Source: Deinococcus puniceus
Lineage (GTDB): Bacteria; Deinococcota; Deinococci; Deinococcales; Deinococcaceae
DNA length: 64,000 nt
Assembly: GCF_001644565.1 (NCBI RefSeq)
Contig: NZ_CP011387.1
Location: 2,907,984 to 2,971,983, forward strand
Reading direction: 5' to 3'
The notes below the pieces were generated by a model, which was not told the DNA's origin, made no database searches, and worked only from the letters and a program-made list of their open reading frames with translations. Below, one piece after another: positions 16,175 through 26,213 of the stretch; position 1 is the stretch's first letter; the number at the start of each line of letters is the position of its first letter. The translations under genes and the position numbers were made by a program.

Positions 16175-16280
16175 AGAAGGCGTGGGACAAGACCAACAAC
16201 CCCAACCTCCACCCCTCATGAAGCAAGCCCCCCTAACCCGCCCCTTACACCTCCTGCCCCGGTGTGGGATGCTGACCCGG

Positions 16281-17138
16281 ATGACCCAACTCGCCCCCAC
16301 CCGCACCCAGCCCACCACCTATTTCGCCCCGGCGAAGGTGAATCTGGGCCTCAGTGTGCGCGGGCTGCGGCAGGGCGGCTACCACGAACTGCACACCATC
16401 ATGGTGCCGCTGAACGTGGGCGACGACCTTGAGATTCGGCCCGCGCCGACGCTGACGCTGGCGGTGGAGGGCGCGGACTTGCCCACCGACGCCAAAAACT
16501 TGGTGTTCCGAGCGGCCCGCGCTTACTTGGATGCTGCGGGCATAGACACGGGTGTACAGATCACGCTGACCAAACGGCTGCCCCTCGCGTCGGGGCTGGG
16601 CGGCGGCAGCAGCGACGCGGCCACCACCCTCATGGCGTTGGCGCGGCTGTTTCCGGCGGGCGTAGATTTGCCCGCACTGGCGCTGAAACTGGGGGCCGAT
16701 GTGCCGTTCTTTTTGATCGGACAGGCCGCTCTTGCCGAGGGCGTGGGCGAAATCCTAACGCCGCTGCCTGTGCCGCGTGTGCCGCTGGTACTGGTGAATC
16801 CGGGGGTAGAAGTCAGTGCCGCCGACGCCTACCGCTGGCTGGACGATGAAGAGGAATTCTCGCCCGCACTGGATGTGGAAGCCATTCTGGACGCCCTGAC
16901 CACCGGACGCCCTGTGCCCTACCTGAACGCGCTGCAACCCCATGTGGCCCTGCGTCACCCGCCCATTCGGGAAGCCCTGACGCTGCTCTCGGAAGCGGGC
17001 CTACGCTCACCCCTGATGAGCGGCTCGGGCAGCACTTGTTTTGCGCTGGCCGCCACCGACGACCAAGCCCACGACGCGGCGCGGGCGATTGCGCGGGTAA
17101 AACCGGGGTGGTGGGTGCAGGCGACGGGAACGCTGTAG
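16281..17138 (+). CDS. ispE: 4-diphosphocytidyl-2-C-methyl-D-erythritol kinase
   Basis: 285 residues from the ATG at 16281; an ATG four codons upstream is equally possible and no clear ribosome site decides. It phosphorylates CDP-methylerythritol in the MEP isoprenoid pathway. GHMP-kinase motifs are all present: FAPAKVNLGLSVRG at the start, the ATP loop PLASGLGGGSSDAATTLMAL near 100, and MSGSGSTCFAL near the C-terminus. The length fits the family. It converges on the stalk-domain gene across a paired hairpin region. Confidence 0.93.
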   Translation: MTQLAPTRTQPTTYFAPAKVNLGLSVRGLRQGGYHELHTIMVPLNVGDDLEIRPAPTLTLAVEGADLPTDAKNLVFRAARAYLDAAGIDTGVQITLTKRLPLASGLGGGSSDAATTLMALARLFPAGVDLPALALKLGADVPFFLIGQAALAEGVGEILTPLPVPRVPLVLVNPGVEVSAADAYRWLDDEEEFSPALDVEAILDALTTGRPVPYLNALQPHVALRHPPIREALTLLSEAGLRSPLMSGSGSTCFALAATDDQAHDAARAIARVKPGWWVQATGTL

Positions 17139-17147
17139 GGCGCTGTC

Positions 17148-17245
17148 AGTGGTGAGTGGTGGATGGAAAAAGAAAAAAGCGAGGCTTGCCTAGAAACTTT
17201 CTGGCAGACCCCGCTTTTCCCACTTACTACTGACCACTCACCACT
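17148..17245. terminator. Nested inverted repeats between convergent genes
   Basis: An outer 13-bp perfect inverted repeat (AGTGGTGAGTGGT, 17148-17160 and 17233-17245) surrounds an inner stem AAAAGCG (17175-17181)/CGCTTTT (17212-17218) with an extra TGCC/GGCA pair. The inner stem ends in an A-run on one side and a T-run on the other, so it can terminate both ispE and the minus-strand gene. Confidence 0.7.
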
Positions 17246-17253
17246 CACGGTTT

Positions 17254-19038
<1,785 letters not shown>

Positions 19039-19173
19039 CACGCGAGTATGCCCGCCCAAGCTGATTCGGATCTGCCGGGGTGTCCCGGTTCACCCGCTCT
19101 CTGGGGAAACGATGAAGGGGACGGCTGGAAGTGCAGGCAGACAAAAGGTTGAGTACAGCGTCAGTTGGGGGCT

Positions 19174-19215
19174 GGTCTAAGGGTCTATGAAAGGCATTCT
19201 CTGACGCTCACTCCT
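19174..19215 (+). repeat. Truncated GGTCTAAGG repeat element
   Basis: GGTCTAAGGGTCTA is followed by GGCATTCTCTGACGCTCACT, resembling the first 40 bp of repeat copies B-D, but the core is missing. It sits between the stalk-domain gene's promoter side and the stop of the TPR gene. Confidence 0.5.
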
Positions 19216-19225
19216 CCACTGCTTC

Positions 19226-21364
19226 TTACCGCTCCACCCGTTCCCGGCGCGTGGTTCGGGCGTGGCGCAGTTCTATCAGGGCGAAGGCCAAGGTATTGAG
19301 GGCGTACACCCCGATCAGGACAGCCAGCAGCAGATTCCGGGTGGTGGCTTGGGCCGGATCGAGCAGGCCCGCATACGAAATGAGGCCGGTCAGCGGAGCC
19401 AAAGCCGCCAAGGTTGCCCCCCACGCCAGCAGCAGCACGCCGCCCCACGCGCCCTCCAGCAGGGCCGCCCCCGGTAGCAGCAGCGCCAACACGCGGTAAA
19501 CGGCGGGACGGCGCAGGCGGGCGTCGGTGGCAGCGCGGGGAATCAGAAGGGCAAAGGCAGTGGCCGCCAGCAGGGCCAGCGCCCCCAGCAAGGCCGCGCC
19601 GAGGCGGGCGCTCTGGCCGGGGCCGTCTTGCAAAAGGGCCAAGGGCTGTTGCAGGTCGCGGCGCAGGGTCACGCTGAGGTCGCCGCTGACCGCGCGGGCC
19701 AGACTGCGCTGGTCGGGGTAACACAGCCGGGGCTGGCCGGGGCGGTACTGCTGCTGAAACGCCGTGCCGGGCGTGCCGGGATTCAGGCCCAGATTGAAGG
19801 CGGCGGCGGCCAAGTCGGGCCGGATCGCCAGCGCCGCGCGGTAGCTTTCGCGGGACTGGGGCACGTCGCCGCGCTGGGCCGCGATAACGCCGAGGTTGTT
19901 GAGGGCGCAGGCGTCTGGCCCCCCACCAGTGGCCTGAGCGCGGGTGTACTGAGCGCGGGCCACGCTGTCGTCTCCGTCCAGTTGGGCAGACAGGCCTGCC
20001 AAGAGTGCCGCGTCGGGGCTGGGGCGCAGGTTCAGGTCGCCTAAGCGGGCCGTGGCCCAGCCGCCGCCATACGTGCCCGACGTGAGCGCCGACGCCTGAA
20101 GGCCCTGCCCGGTGTGGTTCGTCCACTGCCAACCGCCCACCGCCGCCACCAGCCCCAGCGCCAGCGTGACCAAGGCCAGCCGCTCCCCGAACGAGGCGTA
20201 GGCCAGCGTATTGCGCCGCGCCCGCGATAAGGGGTGACGCAATACGGAGCGCCAGCGGCCCCCCAGCGGGCGGGTGTCTTCGCCCTGTACCCGCCACGCC
20301 CGCGCCACCAGCGCCGCGAAAGAAGCGGCCAGCGCCAGCAGCAGCGCCAGCGTGACCAAGCGGGCCGCGTCGCGCACCTGTCCCGTGCCGTCTGGGCCTA
20401 GGTTGTACAGCGTGCCTGCCCGCAGCGTGCGGGTAAATTGCCGCCATTCCTCAGCCTCCCCGCCGCGCCCTTGGGCGTCCAGCAGGGCCGCGTAGCGCAG
20501 GTAGAGGGCCGGGCCGCCCCCAAAACGGGGATGCAGTTCTCGCAGGTAGGCCAGCCACGCGCCCGCCCGCGTCAGGCGGTTTTGGGCCAGCAGCGTGCCC
20601 ACGTAGCCGCTGGGATTGCCGTAGGCGCTCAGGGCGTCCCGGCTGACACTGATTTCGGGATCGAAGCCGCGTTCGGCAGCGTCACGCTTGGCGCGGTCTA
20701 ACGCCAGATCTGCCGCTGCCGGAAAGCCCGCACTGTCCAGCCGGGCCGCCAGCATCACCCACGCTGGAAAGGGCATTTCGGCACTCAGGGCACGCCGCAC
20801 CGCACTCAGCGCCGAAAAGGTATCGCCCTGCCTGCGGGCCAGATTGGCCTGACGCAGCGCAATAAAGGAATTGGTGGGATCCTCCGCTCCCGCCTGCGCC
20901 AGTTGGGCCTGGGGCACGGCGTCGGCGGCGCGGGCCAGCCAGCCAGTAATTTCGGGATTGGGCGGCGGCACCACCCGCTCCTGCACGGGCGCACCCTGCG
21001 CGGCGTCGCCCAGAGTAAAGCGCTCGGTGTAGCCGTCGCCCTGCGTGGTCACGCGCACCGTGCCGCTACTGGCATCCAGCGACGTGACCAGGCCGGGCAG
21101 ATCGACGCGGGCCTGCACCGTGCTGTCGGCGTTCAGCACGTATACGGTTGGCCCCACCCCAAGGTAGGTCAGGTTGCCCACGTTCAGCGGCCCGGTCAGG
21201 TCGCCCAGGCCTGCCGGATAGGTACGCTGCCACAGCAGGCGCGGCCCGTCTTCGTAGCGCAGGGTGCGGCCCTCCAGCACGGCGTCGGCCCCGGCCACAC
21301 CCGGCAGGGTCAGCAGGGCCAACAGCCCAGACAGACAAACGAACCGTGTCCAGCTTCGGCTCAC
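19226..21364 (-). CDS. Exported TPR membrane protein, unknown function
   Basis: 712 residues. A signal peptide (1-26, ending GVAGADA) precedes a beta-strand-rich segment (30-135) that looks like propeller blades (TYLGVGPTVYVLNADSTVQA). An alpha-helical tetratricopeptide-like region (about 140-335) follows, then membrane segments near 335-355 and 395-415. A second TPR pair (ALLAGLSAQLDGDDSVARAQ ... ACALNNLGVIAAQRGDVPQS, about 450-510) and several C-terminal membrane helices complete it. I do not recognise a family. Its start overlaps the stop of the PlsY-like gene by 4 bp, so the two are translated together. It may organise an envelope complex. Confidence 0.75.
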   Translation of the reverse strand: MSRSWTRFVCLSGLLALLTLPGVAGADAVLEGRTLRYEDGPRLLWQRTYPAGLGDLTGPLNVGNLTYLGVGPTVYVLNADSTVQARVDLPGLVTSLDASSGTVRVTTQGDGYTERFTLGDAAQGAPVQERVVPPPNPEITGWLARAADAVPQAQLAQAGAEDPTNSFIALRQANLARRQGDTFSALSAVRRALSAEMPFPAWVMLAARLDSAGFPAAADLALDRAKRDAAERGFDPEISVSRDALSAYGNPSGYVGTLLAQNRLTRAGAWLAYLRELHPRFGGGPALYLRYAALLDAQGRGGEAEEWRQFTRTLRAGTLYNLGPDGTGQVRDAARLVTLALLLALAASFAALVARAWRVQGEDTRPLGGRWRSVLRHPLSRARRNTLAYASFGERLALVTLALGLVAAVGGWQWTNHTGQGLQASALTSGTYGGGWATARLGDLNLRPSPDAALLAGLSAQLDGDDSVARAQYTRAQATGGGPDACALNNLGVIAAQRGDVPQSRESYRAALAIRPDLAAAAFNLGLNPGTPGTAFQQQYRPGQPRLCYPDQRSLARAVSGDLSVTLRRDLQQPLALLQDGPGQSARLGAALLGALALLAATAFALLIPRAATDARLRRPAVYRVLALLLPGAALLEGAWGGVLLLAWGATLAALAPLTGLISYAGLLDPAQATTRNLLLAVLIGVYALNTLAFALIELRHARTTRRERVER

Positions 21365-21957
21365 GCTTTGGTCTCGCTGCTACTCGTTACGCCGGGGCGC
21401 ACGGGCGGCGCGATCATCAGGTGAACCGTGCGGATGGTCATGGCCGCCGCGCCCGCCAGCAGTTCGGACAGGCCGCCGTAGCGTAGCGCCAGCAGCACGC
21501 CCAGCGGCACCACGATGGCAGTGGCAAACGGTACGGCATTCAGCTTCAGGCGGACCTGTAAGGTGGCCTTGTACAGCGGAATGATCACCAGCCCCAGACC
21601 GAAAATGCCCAAAATGGTGACCGGAGCCACCGCCAGCAGCGCCCCCATAAACGGCGCGATGCCCACGCCCCCCCGGAAGCGGAAGAACACTGGGTAGCAG
21701 TGCCCCAGCACCACGAAAAAGGCCGCCAGCCAAGTCAGGTCAGGGGCCACCAGCCGGGTCAGCCACACGGCCAAGACCGCCTTGAGCATGTCGGCCAACG
21801 TGACCATCAGCCCCGCCAACCGCCCGTATTGCCGCACGGTGCCGCTGCCGCCCGGCAGGTCGCGGTCACGGATGTCCTGACCGAGGGCGCGGGAATACAG
21901 GATGCCTGCCACCAGCGATCCCAGCAGATAGGCGACGGCGGCAACGAGAACGGGCAT
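21361..21957 (-). CDS. Divergent PlsY-like acyltransferase
   Basis: 198 residues, hydrophobic with about five membrane helices. It resembles PlsY, the acyl-phosphate glycerol-3-phosphate acyltransferase: LLGSLVAGILYSR, then DIRDRDLPGGSGTVRQYGR, then LGHCYPVFFRFRGGVGIA. Two catalytic signatures deviate. The GSGNxGATN motif reads GSGTVRQYG, and the GGKG motif reads GGVG, with Val98 for Lys. The C-terminal HR.NI.RL motif is not visible. It may be a paralogue with a different or lost activity, with the true PlsY elsewhere. TAGAAT lies 9 nt before the ATG on the minus strand. It overlaps the TPR gene. Confidence 0.75.
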   Translation of the reverse strand: MPVLVAAVAYLLGSLVAGILYSRALGQDIRDRDLPGGSGTVRQYGRLAGLMVTLADMLKAVLAVWLTRLVAPDLTWLAAFFVVLGHCYPVFFRFRGGVGIAPFMGALLAVAPVTILGIFGLGLVIIPLYKATLQVRLKLNAVPFATAIVVPLGVLLALRYGGLSELLAGAAAMTIRTVHLMIAPPVRPGVTSSSETKA

Positions 21958-22110
21958 AACGGCCCCATTCTAGGGCAAGGGGGCAGCACAGAGCCGACCC
22001 ACAGCAGTGCCCCAGTCGGGCAGCCTCTGGACTGTGGGCGTGCCCCACTCGGTAACGGCTTTGTGTCCGGGAGGTCTAAGCACTCCTACTTCTTAAACTG
22101 GTTTGCGCGG

Positions 22111-22116
22111 TACAGT
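22111..22116 (+). promoter_or_regulatory. leaderless -10 box of the acyltransferase gene
   Basis: TACAGT lies 7 nt before the GTG at 22124 and supports that start over TTG (22103) and GTG (22115). Confidence 0.5.
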
Positions 22117-22123
22117 GGCAAGC

Positions 22124-23002
22124 GTGACGTGGCTCAAGCCGGTAAATATAGAATCGAACGCGCAGGACACGTTCAACGCCTTCATTGCGGATTTGGAGGC
22201 AAGGCTGGCCGACCCCGCCACCGAGCGCCCGGTGCTGGCGCGCGAGGTGCTGGCGCAGGCCATGTACGGGCGCGAGTACGGGCAACTGGCCGCCGACGCG
22301 CCGCTGGCCGCTCTGAATCTGGATTCTCGCAACATCACCTTTGAGGCCGAGTACTACATGGCGACCGACACGGCCAAATTTGAGGCCGTGAAGCCGCTGC
22401 TGTGGCTCTGGAAAAACCTCGATCTGACGCCCATAGGCCAGAATCCGGTACTGGGCATTCCGGTACGGCGGGTACTGGCGGGCCACATTTTTAAGCGGGT
22501 GGGCCGAGATTTCAAGTGCTGGCAGAATGTGGAATTCAGCGTGGGCTACAACATGGACGTGGGCAACGATGTGGTGGTTCACCGCCATGTGCTGCTCGAC
22601 GATATTGGAGGCATAGAACTGCACGATGGGGCGTCGGTCAGCGACTACGTGAATATTTACAGCCACACCCACAGCGTGTTGGACGGCCCTGACGTCACCC
22701 TGCGGCGCACCGTGATCGGGCGTGGGGCGCGGATCACCTACCATTCCACCGTGCTGGCGGGCAGCATTATCAGCGACGACGCCATGCTCGCCACCCACGC
22801 TTTGCTTCGGGCCGACATTCCGCCGCACGGCATCGCTATGGGTGTGCCCGCCAAGGTCACGCGCTTTAAGGTGCGCCCAGACGGGCAGGAGTACGGCGTG
22901 GACGCCCGCACCTACCCCCGTGACACTGGACGCAAGGCCAATCCACAGTTTCCGGAGCCGACGCCGAACCAGACGCGGGTGGCGGGGAAAGAGGAAGTCT
23001 AA
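22124..23002 (+). CDS. Hexapeptide-repeat acyltransferase
   Basis: 292 residues from GTG 22124. The N-terminal half is helical and not recognised. From about 115 to 260 it shows left-handed beta-helix repeats of the maltose/galactoside O-acetyltransferase type: FSVGYNMDVGNDVVVHRHVLLDD, IELHDGASVSDYVNIYSHTHSV (catalytic-type His), RTVIGRGARITYHSTVLAGSI and IAMGVPAKVTR. It probably transfers an acyl group from acetyl-CoA to a sugar or phospholipid precursor. The long helical N-terminus separates it from the 200-residue classical enzymes. A GGTCTAAGG repeat overlaps its stop codon. Confidence 0.8.
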   Translation: MTWLKPVNIESNAQDTFNAFIADLEARLADPATERPVLAREVLAQAMYGREYGQLAADAPLAALNLDSRNITFEAEYYMATDTAKFEAVKPLLWLWKNLDLTPIGQNPVLGIPVRRVLAGHIFKRVGRDFKCWQNVEFSVGYNMDVGNDVVVHRHVLLDDIGGIELHDGASVSDYVNIYSHTHSVLDGPDVTLRRTVIGRGARITYHSTVLAGSIISDDAMLATHALLRADIPPHGIAMGVPAKVTRFKVRPDGQEYGVDARTYPRDTGRKANPQFPEPTPNQTRVAGKEEV

Positions 23003-23102
23003 GGGTCTAAGAACAGATAAGCCATCCTAGACGCCTTTGCCGACTGATCTGTCCACCTCAAACCCTACCGCCCCAGCACCTTAGACCCTTGACCTTTAGA
23101 CC
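22997..23102. repeat. GGTCTAAGG repeats as an inverted pair
   Basis: GTCTAAGGGTCTAAG (from 22997) faces CCTTAGACCCTTGACCTTTAGACC-type units in the opposite orientation (23079-23102) across about 65 bp. The pair lies exactly between convergent genes and could fold into a bidirectional terminator. Confidence 0.6.
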
Positions 23103-23107
23103 AGCCC

Positions 23108-24304
23108 CTACAACGCCACCGCTCCCACCACCGCACACCCGCCCACCACTGCCCACGCGGGCAAACGGGCAGCCGTCAGCGCGGCGTAGGCCAATAACGC
23201 CAACGCCAGCGGGCGCGGCCCAGTGATGGCCGACATGAACAGCGGGTCGTAGAGGGCGGCCAGCAGCAGCCCCACCACCCCGGCATTGATGCCCGACAAC
23301 GCGGCGCGGGCAGCGGGGCGGGCAGACAACGCGGCCCAGAACGGCAACGCGCCCACCATCAGCAGCGCACCGGGCAGGAAGATGAAGACGGTGGCAATGG
23401 TGGCCCCGGCCCATGCGGGCAAGGCCGTTTGGGACGCACCCAAATAGCTGGCAAAGGTAAACAGCGGCCCCGGCACTGCGTTGGCCGCGCCGTATCCGGC
23501 CACGAAGGTTTCGGCGGGTAGGAAGGCAGGAACCAATCCGGCTTGCAGCAGTGGCAAGACCACATGACCGCCCCCAAACACCAACGCCCCAGCGCGGTAA
23601 AACGTATCGGCCAACGCCCACGCTGCACCGAGTGAAGCCAGCAGTGGAAGCCCCAGCAAGAGCGCGGCGCACAGGCCCAACAGGACGGCTCCGACACGCC
23701 GGGTGAGTGGGAGGGGCAACGCTTGGCCCGCTTGCTTTCCCCCGCTTACCGCCAGAACTCGCCAGCCCACCGCCCCGGCCAGCACCAGCGCCAGCACTTG
23801 CGACACTGCCCCCGGCCAGATCAGCACCAACGCCGCCGCGCCCAACGCCAACCCTGCTTTGATTTGCCCTGCTCGCTCGTCTGCCGCCACCAGACTGCCC
23901 CACATTCCGGCCACCGCCTGCGCCACCACCGCCACCGCCGCCACTTTCAGACCCAGCAGCCAGCCTGCGCCTGATACGTCTCCCACACGGGCAATACCCA
24001 GCGCGAAAGCGAACATCAGCGCCGCACTTGGCCCGGTGAAGGCCAGCCACGCGGCCAGCATTCCCCACCATCCGCCGCGCAACAGGCCCACGCTTAGTCC
24101 CACCTGACTGCTGGCTGGCCCCGGCAAAAACTGTGCCAGCGCCACCAGATCGGCGTACTCTGCCTCGCTGAACCAGCCGCGCCGGGTCACGAATTCGATG
24201 CGGAAATAGCCCAAATGCGCCACTGGCCCACCAAACGAAGTCAGGCCGAGCCGCAGGAAAATGCGGAAGATTTCGGCGGGGGAGTTGGGGGGGCGGGGCG
24301 GCAT
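23108..24304 (-). CDS. chrA: Chromate transporter
   Basis: 398 residues, two tandem CHR domains of about 190 residues each, the long-chain ChrA form. Domain 1 shows RLGLTSFGGPVAHLGYFRIEFV, LVALAQFLPGPASSQVG and LRGGWWGMLAAWLAFTGPSA. Domain 2 shows ALVFGGGHVVLPLLQAGLV and GYGAANAVPGPLFTFASYLG. Long ChrA proteins export chromate by proton-linked transport and give chromate resistance in other bacteria. The region is monocistronic. TACCCT lies 8 nt upstream of the ATG on the minus strand. Confidence 0.92.
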   Translation of the reverse strand: MPPRPPNSPAEIFRIFLRLGLTSFGGPVAHLGYFRIEFVTRRGWFSEAEYADLVALAQFLPGPASSQVGLSVGLLRGGWWGMLAAWLAFTGPSAALMFAFALGIARVGDVSGAGWLLGLKVAAVAVVAQAVAGMWGSLVAADERAGQIKAGLALGAAALVLIWPGAVSQVLALVLAGAVGWRVLAVSGGKQAGQALPLPLTRRVGAVLLGLCAALLLGLPLLASLGAAWALADTFYRAGALVFGGGHVVLPLLQAGLVPAFLPAETFVAGYGAANAVPGPLFTFASYLGASQTALPAWAGATIATVFIFLPGALLMVGALPFWAALSARPAARAALSGINAGVVGLLLAALYDPLFMSAITGPRPLALALLAYAALTAARLPAWAVVGGCAVVGAVAL

Positions 24305-24361
24305 GTGGGTTTAGGGTAGCGGGCGCGGGTCAGGCTAGTGGAGGGTAGATCGTGGGAAGGG

Positions 24362-24397
24362 AAAAAAGATGGCCTACGAACTCTGCCGCAGGCCATC
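24362..24397 (-). terminator. Terminator of the desaturase gene
   Basis: On the minus strand GATGGCCT ... AGGCCATC (8-bp perfect stem, 24368-24375/24390-24397) is followed directly by TTTTTT (24362-24367). It lies 32-67 bp after the stop. Confidence 0.88.
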
Positions 24398-24428
24398 CAT
24401 TCTGTTCTTTTCTCCGACAACTCAACAA

Positions 24429-25532
24429 TCAGTCGTCGGCGGCCTGCCCGTCCCCTGATGCCGACTTGGGCACGGCGGGATTGGCAATAAAGGTAGTGGG
24501 GTCATAGAGATCGAAGCCGATGCCCTTCTCATATTCCTCGATCTTCACGTGCAGGCGCTTCACGTCGCCTTCCACCTGACCGTAATCGAAGGTGTCCCAG
24601 ATGGCGGTGGTGCCGAAGTTGCCGCCCTCGAAATCGGGCACTTCACGGGTTTTGCGGATGCCCTCTTCCAGAGACTTGCGGCTCTCGATGCCGAGGTTGC
24701 GGAAGGCCACCTGCATCACGTCGCGGTTGAAATCGCGGGGGCCGTAGATGCCTGCGCGGTACACCGTTTCCGAAAACTCGCGCCAGTCGGGAATCAGGGT
24801 GGCAGCGGGCATGGAGAACATGCCGATCACGTTGCGGATGGCTTCCAGCGTGCGCTCCGGGTAGTAATACAGGTACATCCGGGCACCCTCTAGGAAGAAG
24901 TTGTAGTGCGCGGCCTCGTCTACGGCAATCGTCTGGGCGACTTTTGCCAGCACGGGGTCAACGATGCCCTTCAGGTGTGGCTTGTCGCTCTTGCCCTGCG
25001 CAATTTTCATCATGTTCAGGTAGTTCAGTTGGGTAGCCCGCTCCTGAAACACGGTGTACACGAGGTTGTGAATGGCGTCGGGGAAAGGCAGTTCCCACGT
25101 CTGAGACTTCAGGCGGTGCTTGTAGTCCTCGATCCACTGCGGCGAACGCTGCCCGCTGAACAGCACGGCATTTTCCCATGCGTCGGCGTGCTTCTCTTCT
25201 TCACTGCCCCAGCGCATCTGAAAGTGGCTGCGGCCATGAGAACGGCGCACCAGATGAATCAGGCTGGAGGTGAAGTCGGGGGCGTACTGCTCCACAGCAA
25301 AAAAGCCCTGAATGACCGTGATGAGTTCCGGGGGCAGATTCTGGTTCATGGAGCGCCAGTCGAAGCTGCGATCCGCGTTCCAGTTGCGGGTTTCTTGGCT
25401 GCGGGCGGTGTACCAGCGGTACAGGCCAAGGAAGCCACGTTCGATGAGGCGGTCTTTTTCGGCATTGCTGAGCATCCCGGCAGGCGTGCGCGGGCGGTCA
25501 TTCAGCATATTGGGGGGCATAACTTCAGCCAT
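24429..25532 (-). CDS. Acyl-ACP desaturase family di-iron enzyme
   Basis: 367 residues from ATG 25532, set by a strong AGGAGG 7 nt upstream. It is a ferritin-like di-iron protein of the fatty acid desaturase type 2 family (plant stearoyl-ACP desaturase, mycobacterial DesA). Iron ligands are seen in GSEEEKHADAWE (EExH) and AVDEAAHYNFF (DExxH), plus a helix starting GFFAVEQYAPDF. It would insert a double bond into acyl-ACP and so tune membrane fluidity. It is monocistronic with its own terminator, and divergent from the peroxiredoxin gene. Confidence 0.88.
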   Translation of the reverse strand: MAEVMPPNMLNDRPRTPAGMLSNAEKDRLIERGFLGLYRWYTARSQETRNWNADRSFDWRSMNQNLPPELITVIQGFFAVEQYAPDFTSSLIHLVRRSHGRSHFQMRWGSEEEKHADAWENAVLFSGQRSPQWIEDYKHRLKSQTWELPFPDAIHNLVYTVFQERATQLNYLNMMKIAQGKSDKPHLKGIVDPVLAKVAQTIAVDEAAHYNFFLEGARMYLYYYPERTLEAIRNVIGMFSMPAATLIPDWREFSETVYRAGIYGPRDFNRDVMQVAFRNLGIESRKSLEEGIRKTREVPDFEGGNFGTTAIWDTFDYGQVEGDVKRLHVKIEEYEKGIGFDLYDPTTFIANPAVPKSASGDGQAADD

Positions 25533-25734
25533 CGGTGATCCTCCTGCGCCGTCTCCGGGAAATCGGTACATCTTGGGGACGGTACTGGCCCAGCCTAAGC
25601 CAAAGGCACGCACAGAACGGGGAAATGGGACGCAGTTCAAAGGGGGAACGGGTACTATTGGCCCGACTATTGAGGGGGCATGAAGGCAGCCCCCAGAACG
25701 CAGATTCCGGCACAACCCGCCGCTCCATGCCCGC

Positions 25735-25740
25735 TACACT
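25735..25740 (+). promoter_or_regulatory. leaderless -10 box of the peroxiredoxin gene
   Basis: TACACT lies 7 nt before the ATG at 25748, with no ribosome site in between. Confidence 0.55.
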
Positions 25741-25747
25741 CAGAGCT

Positions 25748-26203
25748 ATGAGCCTGCTTGGACAACCCGCCCCAGACTTCACGCTGCCGTCATCGGTGGG
25801 AGACCCTGTGACCCTCAGCAGCTACCGGGGCCAAAAGCACGTGGTACTGGTGTTCTATCCGCTGGATTTCAGCCCGGTCTGCTCGATGCAACTGCCGGAA
25901 TACAGCGGGCGGCAAGACGATTTTGCCGATGCCGGGGCCGTGATTCTGGGTGTGAACCGCGACAGCGTGCATGCCCACCGCGCTTGGGCCGCCGAATACG
26001 GCATAGAGGTGCCGCTGTTGGCCGATATGACGCTGACGGTGGCCCGCTTGTACGGTGTAGCCATAGACGAACGCGGCATCAGCGCCCGCGCCGTGTTTCT
26101 GATCGATAAAGAGGGCGTGGTGCGCTTTGAGCACGTCGAAAAAGCCACCGGAGACTACACGGTGCGGCCCGAAGTGGTGCTGAACCAGATCAAGGCGCTC
26201 TGA
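25748..26203 (+). CDS. Peroxiredoxin, 1-Cys AhpE/BCP-like
   Basis: 151 residues, thioredoxin fold (GQPAPDFTLPSSVGDPVTLSSYRG). The peroxidatic cysteine is in YPLDFSPVCSMQLPEY (about residue 45). It is the only cysteine in the protein, so this is a 1-Cys type that needs an external thiol, as in mycobacterial AhpE. It removes peroxides and fits the oxidation-resistant life of the genus. It is followed 10 bp later by parA and may be cotranscribed with it. Confidence 0.9.
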   Translation: MSLLGQPAPDFTLPSSVGDPVTLSSYRGQKHVVLVFYPLDFSPVCSMQLPEYSGRQDDFADAGAVILGVNRDSVHAHRAWAAEYGIEVPLLADMTLTVARLYGVAIDERGISARAVFLIDKEGVVRFEHVEKATGDYTVRPEVVLNQIKAL

Positions 26204-26213
26204 CTTCGCCCGA

